NCBI GenBank assembly: GCA_014218235.1
Contig: CM024753.1
Coordinates: 1,860,001-1,924,000 of the forward strand
DNA length: 64,000 bases
From: Colocasia esculenta
Lineage: Eukaryota > Streptophyta > Magnoliopsida > Alismatales > Araceae
Direction: 5' to 3'
In this document: in pieces, positions 8,566 to 20,527 of the stretch
Numbering within the stretch: position 1 is the stretch's first letter
Layout: each line of letters begins with the position of its first letter
Program-made: the position numbers and the translations under genes
The notes under the pieces: generated by a model
Seen by the model: the letters and a program-made list of their open reading frames with translations, nothing else
Databases searched by the model: none
What the model was told of the DNA's origin: nothing

Positions 8566-10900
8566 AAAGATCATGAAGGACACCTCCTGCTCAGATCTGA
8601 CGCTTCCCTCTTCCATTCCTCATGCTGTTTCTACTGATCCTGATGAAATGTGATCGATCTGAGAAGGGCGGGTCGTCGACGTCGTTCCCTTCCTAGGACA
8701 AGAATCATCAAAGCTGTTGCCGCTTTCCTGAGCTGTTATGTTCTGTACATCTCCATTGCCATTTCAAAGAAACTTCCATCATAGAAAGATCACTTTCCTT
8801 CTTCCTGGTCCATCATCTCCCTCTCTATCTCTCTCTCCTGCTGCTGCTGCTCCAGCGAAAGCGGCAAAGTGCCCTCCATGGAAGCGGCGGCGCCGGCGAG
8901 GGAGAGGTGGCGGCTGCGTGGTTAGGGTGGCGACGGCACGGGTTCGTGCTCGTGCCCTCGTCGTTTACCGGTTTCGTCCGCATCCGTCACCGGGGGGAAC
9001 TCAGAGAAGAGGCCGGCGCGATCCCTCTGCACTTGGCGTCCAGGGCGCAGCCAATTAAAAAGCGCCACGTAGACTTGCTCCTCTAATGCACTGCGCCATG
9101 ATGCAGATGGAGAGAGGGGAAGCCACAACCCACCCTCGACACCGACCTTTTCTCATGTTGGCGCGTAACACGCTGCGACCGTCCTCCCGCAGAGGAGATG
9201 GTGTGCGCCTCGTGACTCGTGACCAACCAATGGAGACTCGCTACGTGTCGACCAGCTTTGTTCCGAAATCGTGGCATCTCGTGATTGGATCTGATCTCAT
9301 CTCATCTCTCTCTCTCTCACACACTTCTCGTCCTCCGATCTGGTACTGTGCTTGCCCGTCCGCACGGGCCAACCGCCTTACGTGGTTGTGGCGCCGGCGC
9401 GCTGCCGTCTGGAGGGTGCTCTGCTCCGCCAGCCGTGCACGGCGGCGCGAGGCCGTGGCCCGCCCTTCGACTCCGAAAGGCGGAGGTAAGAAAGAGGGAG
9501 ATGTTGGGCGGGGGGAGTGGAGAGAACCGCGGAGGGGAGAGCAGACATTAGTGTGGGGAAGAGGGTTAAAGAAAAAGTGGGGTGGGTGGGGGGCTCCGCA
9601 GCGGTAAGCCGGGGAGTGGAGGAGGGCAGGGTGGCAGTACGCGGGGACGGGGACCTCGGTAATTGGCTGCCTTCCCCAGCATCATGATCGCCATTTTTTT
9701 GCCCCTTTTCTCCTCCTTCCGTCTCACGCTTTCCCACCCGGGACCTCCCCTGCTTGCCCGTGCGGGACGGTCGAGGACGGAGATTTCCCCAGAGCTGGAA
9801 GCCTTTTTTTTGTCGCCATGAAGACTGTCGTCTTCTGGAGGGTGAACCCCCGCTTTTGATCTGTTCTCGTTGGGGGTGTCGAAGGCAGCATCTGCGGGAA
9901 CGTGGATCATGTTTCCACCGGTGATTCAGGAAGGTGTCGATGGACTGGGCTTTTTTTTTTTGTCGGGCCTTTTTTATCCGGTTTGATTGCCGAATACGAT
10001 AAAACAGGGGTAAAAAAAATAGATTATTTAGTTGGAGTTCTCAGAGTTTGCTTTGAGTTGGCTGGATAGTAAACAGCTCTGGTAAAGGTGATTGGTCTAG
10101 CTCACAATTTTGAGTCGACTTAGTTAATAATTATAGTAAGAAGATTATCTTAAATTTAGTGTCGAAAAATTTATCAATCTTTCCTAAACTAATATATTGG
10201 TTGTCAGATATAGTTTTCAAGGCGCCTTAAGCGTTCTTGGGATCTTTGAATGCCTAAACACTTTTAGAAGCCCACCCAAGGGGGCGTTTAGGCATTTAAA
10301 GTGGTGTCTAATGCGATATCTCCGTATCTTATATAGAATTAACACATCTAAAGATATATAATGTATGAATTATCAATATACAATTATGTCATAAAATATT
10401 AATAAGATATTATAATTAAAATTAGAACATAATATTCACTAAAAATTTTAAAAGTATAACACATTTAGATGGTTCTTAAATAATTAAAAATTTTAACATT
10501 TAATGACTATGATATTGTTGGAATTTGGAACTTGAGGTCCTGAATTCTCTAATATATTGGTATGCCCACGTGAATCGACATGTGTGGTCATGCGGTACCT
10601 CATAAAGATTTTAGCCATATTTGGGCCAAGTCGCTCGTCTGATCCTCCTAGGCGTCGGCTTCAGACATTTTTTTGGGTCCTCGTAAGACAGACCCTCACC
10701 TCGGCCCTCATTTGGATGCCCTCCCACCTAGGCAGCCTCTAGGAGCCATTTAGACGAGCGCCTCAACAACTATGTTATTGGGCCTGATAACCACCCTACC
10801 AGCCTTTATCAAGTTATCAGACCAGCCCTTCTTTCTCAAGCAACCCAACCCCGGGCCAAGGCCTGAAAACTACTTCTGTATTTAAGCCCAATACGATAAT
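8566..10900. other. Intergenic: gene 3' flank, GC-rich segment, then AT-rich DNA
   Basis: 8566-8740 is the likely 3' UTR of the preceding gene. 8820-9900 is GC-rich with several open frames, but none has recognisable domains, so no gene is called. From 9950 the DNA is AT-rich. 10205-10775 contains scattered AGGCGCC/GCGCCT words, seen in old plant repeats, but I cannot define borders. Confidence 0.4.
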
Positions 10901-10910
10901 GTCACTGCTC

Positions 10911-10912
10911 AA

Positions 10913-10949
<37 letters not shown>

Positions 10950-10965
10950 GAGAGAGGAGAGAGAC
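10911..10965. repeat. GA microsatellite
   Basis: A nearly pure (GA)n run with a few GG interruptions. Confidence 0.9.
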
Positions 10966-11310
10966 CTTTGGATTAGGATTTGTTAGAAGGCTAGAAGGAA
11001 CCAGATCGGGCCAGGCCTAGCAAAGCCCAAAACTAGCCGTGTTTGGACTCGCGCCGGACCTGGCCAAAGAAAGGACCGGATTGTTTTGTCAACCATAGAC
11101 GTGGTTCGCAGGCCTATGGTTAAGGCAAGAGAAGAGCAACGATACTAGTCAAATAAACTAGTGGAAAAGCCCCAGTCAAATTTTCACCAAACTCTCCAGA
11201 CCTACCTGAGTTAGACCAAGACCAATGTTCTCCAAATTTGAAACCCTTTTCTTCAGTTGTTGGTGAGAAACTTCAAGTCATTGGTTTGGGGAACAGCCAT
11301 CTCTTTAGTT

Positions 11311-11314
<4 letters not shown>

Positions 11315-11360
<46 letters not shown>
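11315..11360. repeat. TA microsatellite
   Basis: A pure (TA)n run of about 45 bases in AT-rich DNA. Confidence 0.9.
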
Positions 11361-11364
<4 letters not shown>

Positions 11365-12386
11365 TTTTCGCTTTGAAAGAAGCTCTTTAAGCTGAAACTA
11401 TGCTGCAAGAACATGGCACCATCCCTTTCTTCTTTGCCACGAGGGAACCTTAGTTGATAATTAAATTATACCCTCAGACTCTATGTTATCCTATTATGCA
11501 ACTCCCGTGATGAATTCCATAATTTATAATCTGATCATGATCCGTAGTCATTGTAAAATTTTTTAACCTTAGGTGAGATAAAATAACAAGAAGATTAACT
11601 TGCTCTGTATGGTAGCCCCCTCACGTTACTGAAATGACCACATTTTACCCCAGGATGCCTCGCATTTATTTTGCACCCATCAAACCTTAGTTTTAATACC
11701 ACACAAGCTTTTAGTGAACTGTTCTTGTAATGAGATTCCTCGACATTGGGAGGCCCCAATCATAAGACCATCTAACATATTTTTTCTTTATTTTTTGGTT
11801 TGAAGTAACTAATTATTAAGTCTGAAATATTTATAGAAATATTTTTTTTTTCCAAATTTGTCTCCTTTGGAGCTTAATCCTTGTCCATTTCTAGTGTAAA
11901 ATTAGAGAGTAGCCTCCATTATAAAATGATTTGAACAAAATCATACCCCAGAGTGGGGGCACTTAATAGGGCCTTAACTTGGCCCAAGGTCGTCTTATTG
12001 AGTCTGGCCCAAGTCAATCATTTGGCACAAATAAGAAAGAGAAGTTAAGGACTTCTAAAAGAAAACTTAATCTTATATCGGTGTCCACTTGTTTCTCTCA
12101 CACGGGTCATCTTCAATAAAAGGTCAACAGTCGCAAATAAAAGATAAGAGTGCAGATGTCAACACCAGATGTTAATTGTCTCACTCAAACTCTATCTCAT
12201 CCTAACTCCCTCCTTAGACCAAACTCTTCTTTTTACTTACTCGACCGTCAGAGAATCATCCTCAGAATACACATCTCTAAAACCGATTATCTTACAAGTC
12301 AAGAAAACGACAGAGAATGAGCCAGATATTTGTTCCCTTCCCTCATCTCTATCTCCCAAGGTCCAAACCCAAACCCATAATCGTCT
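11361..12386. other. Non-coding flank left of element B
   Basis: AT-rich, no supported ORF. The last about 450 bases resemble LTR or leader DNA of another element (CT-rich, many short direct words). Element B inserted into this sequence; it should continue at 40886. Confidence 0.4.
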
Positions 12387-12391
12387 CTGCT
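12387..12391. repeat. Left target-site duplication of element B (ctgct)
   Basis: The five bases ctgct directly precede the 5' LTR and recur directly after the 3' LTR at 40881-40885. Confidence 0.93.
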
Positions 12392-13571
12392 TGTCTGCAC
12401 CCATTTTGGGATTATCGGGCCTCAAATGGGCCATCAACCCAAGAAGGAAAGGCGTTGCTTGGTCTGCAGTACCGAACAAATGGCAGCCATTGTAAATAGG
12501 TAAGAAGAGAGGGTCTCTTTTGAGGGGAGGCTTATGCCACATCAGCCCTCAAAAAGTGCACCTTAAAGGGGCCTTTTCCATGCAAAGGGCGATCGGAGCA
12601 GCCAGAGGGAAAGGGAGGCCAGCAGCAAGAGGGAAGGAGAAAGGCTTTGTGCGGCGCTGAGGGCTTGTGGTTCTCGGCGGCAGAAGAAGGAGCCAGAAGA
12701 GGGAGAGGAGGAGAGCGACCAATCTATTGAATTGTGGGAGGAGTCCTTAAGAAGAAAAGAGAGCAGAGGGAAAGAGAGGGTCTGGTCTCCTGTGCAATTC
12801 CCCTCCCATGTCATTTGTTTATGTTCTTGCTTTGTTTCCTTCCCCTGTACCTTTGGCTCTGAGCAAAATAGAAAAGGAGAATTTGCTCCTCACGTGAAGC
12901 ATCAGATTGTGTATATTATCTTTTTATATGTCTTATGTGTGAGCGTGTATATAATTCTGTCATCTACCCTCACCGATCTTGATGTGGTGGAAGAAAAGAA
13001 AGAAGGTGGGGGCCTTCCCTATGCAATGAGCTGGGTAATTTAATGCCCATTATCGTCATAGAGGAATTGAGCAAACTACCCCCCCCAGTTCACATCGTTA
13101 ACCTGTTAGGGACATTAATATGATTATTTTCTTCTTTCCATTATTTCCGTGATGCCTGCTTTAAGACATGATCGGCCTTTCATCTAATCACAAATAAGAT
13201 CTCAGATGTTCTTGGGCGTGGGATATATGTAATGCCCATGCCTGGTGCTCAGAGACTAAATCAGCCCGGTTGCTGTGTTTGTTCTAATTACTAACCAATT
13301 CCTGTGATTGTTTGTGTGATCTGAGTTTGCACCGATGTCTTACACAAGGACAATAGCCTGTTGTTTAATCTGAGCACCTCAAGGCTGAGCTCTCATCTTC
13401 CATATGATGTGCATCGGCCGTCATTTACTGAGCTATGTTTTCTCTGTATAAATCCTTCTCAAAACATTGATCTATGCCACTTCGAATTCCTTCTATCTGG
13501 CATTGGTTTTGCACAAAAGAATTTCCATTCAATCCCCGTGTCATTTCCTCCCTTGAGTGGATGTTAGAGCC

Positions 13572-13936
13572 TTGAACGGTGGCCCTGCACAATGCCACCG
13601 TTCACCCTCCTTCTCCACAGCAACCCACAACTAAAACATCAATAAAACCCTTGAACGGTGGCTAATCGGAAGCCACCGTTGAACCAAAACCCTATGTAAA
13701 TGGCAGAGAACTCCCCTGACCGGCGGCCTCTCCTGTCCCACCGTTAAGCCTCCACCAGTACCTAAAAGCCCTGACCGGTGGCTCCCCCCCTTCCCACCGT
13801 TCAAGCTCTATTTGATCACCTTTGTATGTATAAACCACCAACTTTTTCCCCCCTGAGGGATGTTGAGATGCTGAACGGTGGCCTTCATCAACCCACCGTT
13901 CAACCCTCTTCTCCTCTACCTTTTGCCACCGGTCAC
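13572..13936. repeat. Array of hairpin-forming GAACGGTGG/CCACCGTTC repeats in the 5' LTR
   Basis: Five successive units each contain a GAACGGTGG- or GACCGGTGG-like half followed 12-20 bases later by its reverse complement CCACCGTTC or a variant, so each can fold into a short stem-loop. Units start near 13572, 13651, 13716, 13770 and 13872; a half-unit ends the row. The unit spacing varies from 54 to 102 bases. The same array is in the 3' LTR. Confidence 0.85.
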
Positions 13937-14170
13937 CCTAACCCAAGCACCCGAAATGGCTAATCCATGGGTGAACTAAAGAATGGTGGCATTTAATTCT
14001 GAGATAATATTCCATCAGTTTTTACTCGATTCGGGTCTCGGCGTATACCGTCTTCTCGGTACGACTTGAGAAGCGGTGCCGTGTGCCGTATTGTTGTTTT
14101 CTTCTGCATCAACATCATTGTTGGCACCGTCTCCATCATGGTGGACGGATGTCATGCACCCCCCCCAAGG

Positions 14171-14180
14171 TATAAATAGG
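14171..14180 (+). promoter_or_regulatory. TATA box of the 5' LTR of element B
   Basis: TATAAATAGG in a C-rich then G-rich setting, a strong plant TATA match conserved in the 3' LTR (38425-38432). It probably drives the genomic RNA. Confidence 0.75.
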
Positions 14181-15360
14181 GGAGGTGCTGCCGAATTTCT
14201 TGTGATGATTTCCAAATCCGCTTGTGCCAATATAATCCCCGGACAACTTGTGTTGCAATCCGGCTTTGGCAAATATTATGTCGCCATTGTCTGGAGAACA
14301 TTGCCCCGTGGGCGACGCCTCTGGTTTATAGGTGAGTGTCCCTAGTGCTACCCTGACATACTGTGGGCAAGGGTAGCTACCATCAATCGAATTTTATCGT
14401 ACTAAATTTTCCGTCGATTCTTAACTTTGTTTCCTGTGATTGCGATCTTGACAGTTGGTGTCACGTCTGTGCTTATGCAAATGAGATAAATGACCATTAA
14501 CGCATCGTACATTATCCGGTCAACACGTTCGCATAAAAAAAAACAAATGAGAAAAGGACAAAATCGCAATAGGAGTGACAAATGTGCAATAATTATAATC
14601 TTAATGAGGCCCCAACAATAAGAAAATAAAAAAAATGTGTGTTACAAGATATTAATATAACACAAGAAAACATCAAGAACAAAAAAAAAAAAAAGGAATT
14701 ATAACATCAGGATAAATCAAAGAGAAGAAAGGCCTGATGATGAAAAGGACTATTTGGGGCTGTCACATAGTGTCCACCGTTCATCGTTCCACACTCTTGA
14801 GACTGCCATTTAACATCATCGGCGGTGTACAGAAGCCTTCACCGTTCAGCTCTCCATCCACCTGAACTAGCCCCTCGCTGATCAGCATCATATGTCCAAA
14901 TGGTAGTGAACAGTGGAGGATATGGAGGCCACCGGTCAACCCATCCAGCATACTGAAATTCCCCACCGGTCAAACCTGTTGGCCCTTTTGGTACGGCAGC
15001 AAGCAAACCTAGAGGGGGGTGAATTGGTTTTCTGAAATCTGAAATAGAATCTTAAACACAGAAAATAACACTTGAAGGTTTGGTTAGTTTAGTGTGATAA
15101 AGAGTAGCAGTGCGGAAGCAATAAACAATCACACAAGGACACGGAGATTTATACCTGGTTTCGGCCCTTCCCACATGGAAGTCCTACGTCCAGTCCCCAA
15201 GCAAACTCTTGGGATTTCACTAACCAAGGGTACAGTCCCCCTTATGGACCTTACAACACCCTGATCCCCCCCCAGGTCTTCTTCTCTTTCTCCCGGGCAA
15301 GAAGGCAGCCCACTTCTCTTACAGGTAAAGAAGCCAACCTCCTGGAACAAACCCCAGTGC

Positions 15361-15515
15361 GGTTCTGCTAGACACAAACCCCTAGCTGGGTTAACAACTG
15401 GTACAAACTCCAGTTAGGTTTCTGCTAGACACCAACCCCTAGCTGGGTTATCAACTGGTACAAACCCCAGTTAGGTTCTGCTAGACACCAACCTCTAGCT
15501 GGGTTAACAACTGTA
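15361..15515. repeat. About 57-bp tandem repeat inside the solo LTR
   Basis: Three units (15361, 15417, 15474) share GGTTCTGCTAGACAC...CCTAGCTGGGTT...CAACTG; the third is partial. They lie in the non-coding LTR. Confidence 0.85.
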
Positions 15516-16139
15516 TACATCCTACAGCTGGACACAGATCTTTCTTAGAAAGATCAGACTGAGAGACCTTACAAGATGAACACTCATGTAAAGCTCACAG
15601 TCCCAAACTCTCCCCAGATATACAATGAGCTCGGAGAGAACAGAAGAGAGAAAAGAAGACAGAAAGCTCGGAAGCTTGAATGCTTGAGACCTTTGATTGC
15701 TTCTTCTTGGCTCGGGCTCTTTCTCTCTTTCCTTGAGTGTATGTGGCGTGAAGGTGCTTCTCACAGATGTACACTCCTTCAAGATATCAAGAAAAGGCTC
15801 TCATGTTCTTCAGCAATGCTCCATCTTTATATTGAGCAGCTTTAGAATAGATCCGTTGAAGAGATCCGTTAGAGTTCTAGCCGTTGCTCATCTCCTCTTC
15901 TTTGTCTTAATCAGACTCCGATGGTCTTCGATGTCTGTGAGCATAGAAGAGAGTGTTAGCATAAAAGAGTGTTTATGATAACGATGCATGGTACTGTGCT
16001 TCTGCTAACATACTGAAAAATAGGTCATATCTTTTTGACAAGACTCTGAAATATGCATGCAGCTTTTTGTCAGAAGATATTTGACTTTTCATTTAGCGCC
16101 AGGCATATTTGAAATATAAAGGCATATGTGTTTGAACAG

Positions 16140-16500
16140 AATCCATGAAGAAATCGTTATGAGCATGACTTATGAAATTGTTATGAGAAGAGTCGTTGCT
16201 CATTTATAAACAAATCGATGTGAACAAATCGTTGTGAGAGCAAGTCGTTGCGCTCACTTATAGAATCGTATGGCATCGACTTCTTGCGCTTTACAGAAGA
16301 AATCGTTGCGAACACTTATGAAATCGTTATGGCATCGACTTCTTGGAAAATCATTTCGGTCACTTAAGGAATCGTTATGGGAACGACTTCTTATCAAATC
16401 AATACGCTCAAAGAAGAAATCGTTATGGCCACTTATCAAATCGTTATGGCATCGACTTCTTAGCAAATCGTTGCGGCGCTTGATACTTTGGCACTTTAAA
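16140..16500. repeat. Degenerate AATCGTTATGG/CGACTTCTT repeats at the end of the solo LTR
   Basis: The words AATCGTTATGG and CGACTTCTT recur many times at irregular 20-60-base spacing. An 84-residue open frame here merely translates the repeat and is not called a gene. Confidence 0.75.
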
Positions 16501-17380
16501 CAGAAATCGATGTATATTGATTAAACATCGATTTATCATTTTAGTGCGCCATATATTGCATCAATGAAAGACTTAGCATTTTGCTATGGGATGATGCGAC
16601 ACAGATGAAACAAAATTATTCATTATGTTATCATCATAAGTTTTGTTATCACCAAAAATACAAGAACAAATAGAGAGTGGTTCAACAAAACCGTTCAGCA
16701 CATTGGAACCCCCCACCGTTCTAACCCACATGTGTGTGCACAAACCCTTTTTACCATTTAAAACCCCCACAACCCATTCACGCTTACACCACTCTACACT
16801 CTTTCCTCTCTCCTCATTAAATGCACCACCTCCCTTCTCTCTCTATCCACTAAGGCCACCGTTCGCTTTTCAATGCTCAGCCATTTTCTACACACACACA
16901 CCATCAGTCAGCCCACACATATGCATAAGCCCCGGTCCAAACCATGCCGGTTCACCCCCCACCGAACAAACTCCCATGCGCTCTCTTTCTATCCACCATC
17001 CCTGTTGTTTAGCACCCACTCCCCTCAGGCCATCATCTTAGTCCCCATTTCAAATCCATTAAACACATGCATACGTAGCCACGTGCATACACATATCCCC
17101 ACTGTTTCCAAGCTTAAGCTTCCATGCATGCACACCTTTACATATGCACAAAGCCTTTAAGAAAATATGCATGCACATACGTACAGGTACCTTGCTTCCC
17201 CCCCCCCCTTTCTTTTATTTGATCAATTAAAAAAAACAGTAAAAAAAAAGAGAATAATGAGACAATGAGATAAGAGCGAACTAAAAAAAAGGGGATTAAG
17301 TTAAAAGAAACAAACCATAATACAAAAAAAAATGAATTAAGTCAGGTCCTTGTTATAATTTCAAAATAAGCTAATATATA

Positions 17381-17383
<3 letters not shown>

Positions 17384-17415
<32 letters not shown>
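17384..17415. repeat. TA microsatellite in the 5' LTR of B
   Basis: (TA)n, longer in the 3' LTR (39917-39965), so the two copies differ in length here. Confidence 0.85.
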
Positions 17416-17417
<2 letters not shown>

Positions 17418-18329
17418 ACATGACATTTCACAAATAATAAATAAATAAATAATAAAGAGTGATTTAATAACAAGGAGACATGAATAATTCCAAATCAAAG
17501 ATAAATACAAAAAAATAGTTTCAAATAAACCCAAGTTATGAGAGAATCAAATAAAAATAATAATATCTTAAATAAAGAGGCATCAAATAATTTCGGGTCA
17601 CATATTTTAACATGGAACAAAAGTCTCAATAAATCTTAAACTCAAACAAATCAAGAGAACTAATGTTCAAATAAAAGAAGCCTGAAATCAAATAAAAGTC
17701 CTTATTAAATCAAATAACCAAAAAAAGATTAAATCAAACTAAAAGACCACAGATCAAAGAGACACCCAATAAGATCAAACATAATAAAAAAAATGCAAAA
17801 GACCAAAAGAAATAAATCAAATAATGTTGAAACCAATTCAACCCTTTTAAATAAATCTGAAATAACGCGTCAAATGTTATGCTTTGGTCGTCTCGCGTTA
17901 GGCGCAACTAGATTTACATTTATGCGTACCTTTTATCGATGTTCCATTAAAGGCCACAAGACTCTTTATTCTGGCGATTAATCAAGGGTTTTCCCTTAGA
18001 GGGATGTAATTAACATCGTTGCGCTTAGGCAACGGCGGGATCTTGGTCCCGACCCGATCTCCACTTTCGTTTGACGATGTCAAACGGCGCCGAGAACAGA
18101 CCTAAAGTCCTTCGATTCTCGGAGGCAGAACATATTGTCACTTCGGTGACTGGCACACCTACGCTATGCGATTGCGGGTTCATCTCTCGTCATTACCGCT
18201 CAAGTAGCACCCGACGAGACTCGAATTCGTAATGTGCATCCATACACATGAAAACATGATAAAGAGAACATTTAAATTTTAAATTTAAATAATTTGTGAT
18301 GGATATTTGAAAAATATATTTCCACAGCA

Positions 18330-18348
18330 TGGCACGCCCGGTGGGACC
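18330..18348 (+). promoter_or_regulatory. Primer-binding-site-like motif of element B
   Basis: TGGCACGCCCGGTGGGACC, three bases after the LTR end TTTCCACA. Position and the leading TGG are as expected for a tRNA-primed site; the tRNA was not identified. It differs clearly from the element A motif. Confidence 0.75.
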
Positions 18349-18447
18349 AAACTTCCCTTCATCTTTTCGCCAGAATAGAAAGCCTCGCGGCCTGTTTACT
18401 CGATATTAACTGTTTGCTTGTTTTAACTAACAGGTACTAACATACTG

Positions 18448-20470
18448 ATGGTGGAGGTACGCTTCGGACCCCAGCTTGTCCGGGACCATGCTCGAAACGG
18501 CTACCTGGCTGTGCCGACCCGCTTTGGGGCCTTTCCCCCAGTCGTGGAGTTCCCCAATTCTTGGGGTCGCTTTTGTAGACGTGCTCCATCCTGAAGCTGA
18601 AGCTAAGAGTGAAGAAGTTGAAGAGAAGCTGAGCTGCTAGGTTCACCACGTGGACCATGGCAAGAAGAGCAGGGCAAGAGGGCCCAGAGGAAGCGACGAC
18701 AAGCTGAAGAGGACGAGAAAATCATTTCTCATCAGGCTCGCCTTTCCAATTCTGGAAAGAGCGTACTGGTGGGAAAGGTGAGGATCAATCTAAACAACAG
18801 GCGCAGTAGGATTGAGCCGGAACAAGTTATACCGGCGGTAGCTGTCGAGAACACTTTCCAAGCGTTGACTGGAAAGAAAGCAATGAACAACACTTTCAAG
18901 GGGAAGCTGCCCCCGAAACCCATAAAATTCAAGCAGGTCTGGCGACCTAAGAAGGTGCAGCAGCCCAGATTGAAGGAAATTGTGCTGGAAGAGGAAGCTC
19001 TAAAAGAGATAGCTGACGAGAGAATTCCTACCTATTATAGGCCGCCCAGAGGGTTCAGGGCCAGGATTCATCAGGGAGGGGCATGTACTTATTCCCGCTT
19101 CCACGACAAGAGGGCGGAATTGCGGAGGTCAGCCCACCTCCCACCTATCCGAGAGAATTCCCCCTGTATCAATGGTTTCCACAACTCATGATCGACCGGG
19201 GGCAGCAAAAATCGTATGCGACCATATATTGCATCTCGCAAATTCCCCGTTGCAGAGGGCGAGGATGCTACAAGTTATGGAAGCACTACATGATGAAGCC
19301 GGGAGTAGTTCTGATGAAAATGATGTCCCGTGTGGACACATCCATGAGCAGACCGGGAGAGCTAAACCCCGGGTATCAGTCTTCGAAAGGTTATCCTTTC
19401 ACCCTCAAATCTCCCGAAGGGTTGAGAGAGACCAGAATGGGAGCTTGAAAATTTTTGCATGTCATATGGCCGGTGTGTGGAGCCGATATGGGGCTCTGCC
19501 CACTGAGGATGGAGAAATCATTGAACTAGCAGAGAGACCTGGTGCTGTGACCAGAAGAAGAGCCGCGGCAGCAGTCCTAGCAGCCACGTATGGGAACACT
19601 GATGCACAGGCAATGCAAGGGACGGCAATCACTGCCAATGTTATCAACACTCAAGGTAGTGGGGGCAGCAATGAGCCTCCCCCGCCTCCACTAGAAATGG
19701 CAGGGGGCACAATGCAAGAGACTCCTGCTTTTACACAACTGGACCCAGCTGTCCTAGATTTGCTGTAGAGGTATCAGGCTGAGATTGAAGCGCTCAAAAG
19801 GCAGATAAGAGGCAAAGAAGCAGAGAGCCACATAGTCAGAGAAGCTGAAGGTCTAGGGGAAACTCCCCATGCAACCTCAGGATCAGTGGGAGTCTCAGCA
19901 CAGCGCACTATCGTGCAACCAGTGAATGAGCAGCCACAACAGTCACCGGCAACTACCGTACAGCAGCAGCACTCACAAGCCCAATATCAATTGTTACAGC
20001 CGCAGTTCTTTCAGCAGCAACACAACAATACCAACCACAATCAGACCACCTCCAACAGCAGCAACACTCATTGTAGACTCAGGTTCCTAAGCGTCAAGTG
20101 GAAAGTCAAATGCCACCGCCGCTGCCGTCAGTGGCCATTATAACACTCCAAGCAATCAGCCAGCCCACTTCTACCCTCAACAAGTGGACCCCGCCGTCAT
20201 CAGCAATTGATGGTAGAGCAAATGATTGAGATGAAGCTGGCAGAGCGGGTGATGGGAGCATGTCGCCTTCGACGTGTACAGGGTGCCTTACCCTGCACAT
20301 CATGCTGTGAAGAGATTGCCGCTAGGCATCACCAAGCCCCCGAAATTCGACAAGTTCAACGGACGGATACGGGGACCTTCAGAGCACATTGCATACTATA
20401 TCAATGTGATGGGGGACTTGGCTTCAGACGAGTCCTATCTGCTCAAATTTTTCGGCTCCTCTCTGACTGA
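18448..20470 (+). pseudogene. Decayed N-terminal gag region of element B
   Basis: A mosaic of open pieces in changing frames: 18448 onward (start ATG, soon shifted), 18769-19191 (basic, 140 codons), 19172-20143 (interrupted by TAG at 19766-19768 where the surrounding frame stays open, then Gln-rich), and 20274-20474. The last piece matches the start of a gag capsid domain (PPKFDKFNG...HIAYYINVMGDLA). At least four frame changes and one stop are needed to follow it. I do not recognise the protein before 20274 beyond its position as a leader or gag N-terminus. Confidence 0.7.
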
Positions 20471-20527
20471 TTAGCCTTTGAATGGTATTCCAGTCTGTCT
20501 GCAGGATCTATATCCGACTGGGCAGAT

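Larger units (their letters stand above)
14977..16687. mobile_element. Solo LTR (1,711 bp) nested in the 5' LTR of element B
   Basis: The 3' LTR of B has no counterpart to this segment, which dates it after B. It starts TGTTGG and ends TTCAACA (TG...CA with TGTTG/CAACA inverted ends) and is flanked by the duplication aaacc (14972-14976 and 16688-16692). No gag or pol lies inside, so it is a solo LTR left by recombination between the two LTRs of a full element. The CTAGAGGGGGGTGAAT word near its start is common in plant Copia (SIRE/Maximus-like) LTRs; that family call is only an inference. Orientation is not determined. Confidence 0.93.
12392..18326 (+). repeat. 5' LTR of element B, with nested solo LTR
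   Basis: 5,935 bp, of which 1,711 bp plus a 5-bp duplication is a later insertion; the LTR proper is 4,219 bp against 4,248 bp for the 3' copy. The two copies align along their length with few substitutions and many one-base indels in homopolymers. The TATA box is about 1.8 kb in, so R-U5 would be about 2.4 kb, unusually long. Confidence 0.93.

Noticed and set aside
9086..9910. Several GC-rich open frames on both strands
   Set aside because: No domain, no consistent codon pattern and conflicting strands; not enough to call a gene.
16270..16524. 84-residue frame with repeated SLWHRLL-like peptide
   Set aside because: Follows degenerate tandem repeats inside a solo LTR, with no start context or domain.
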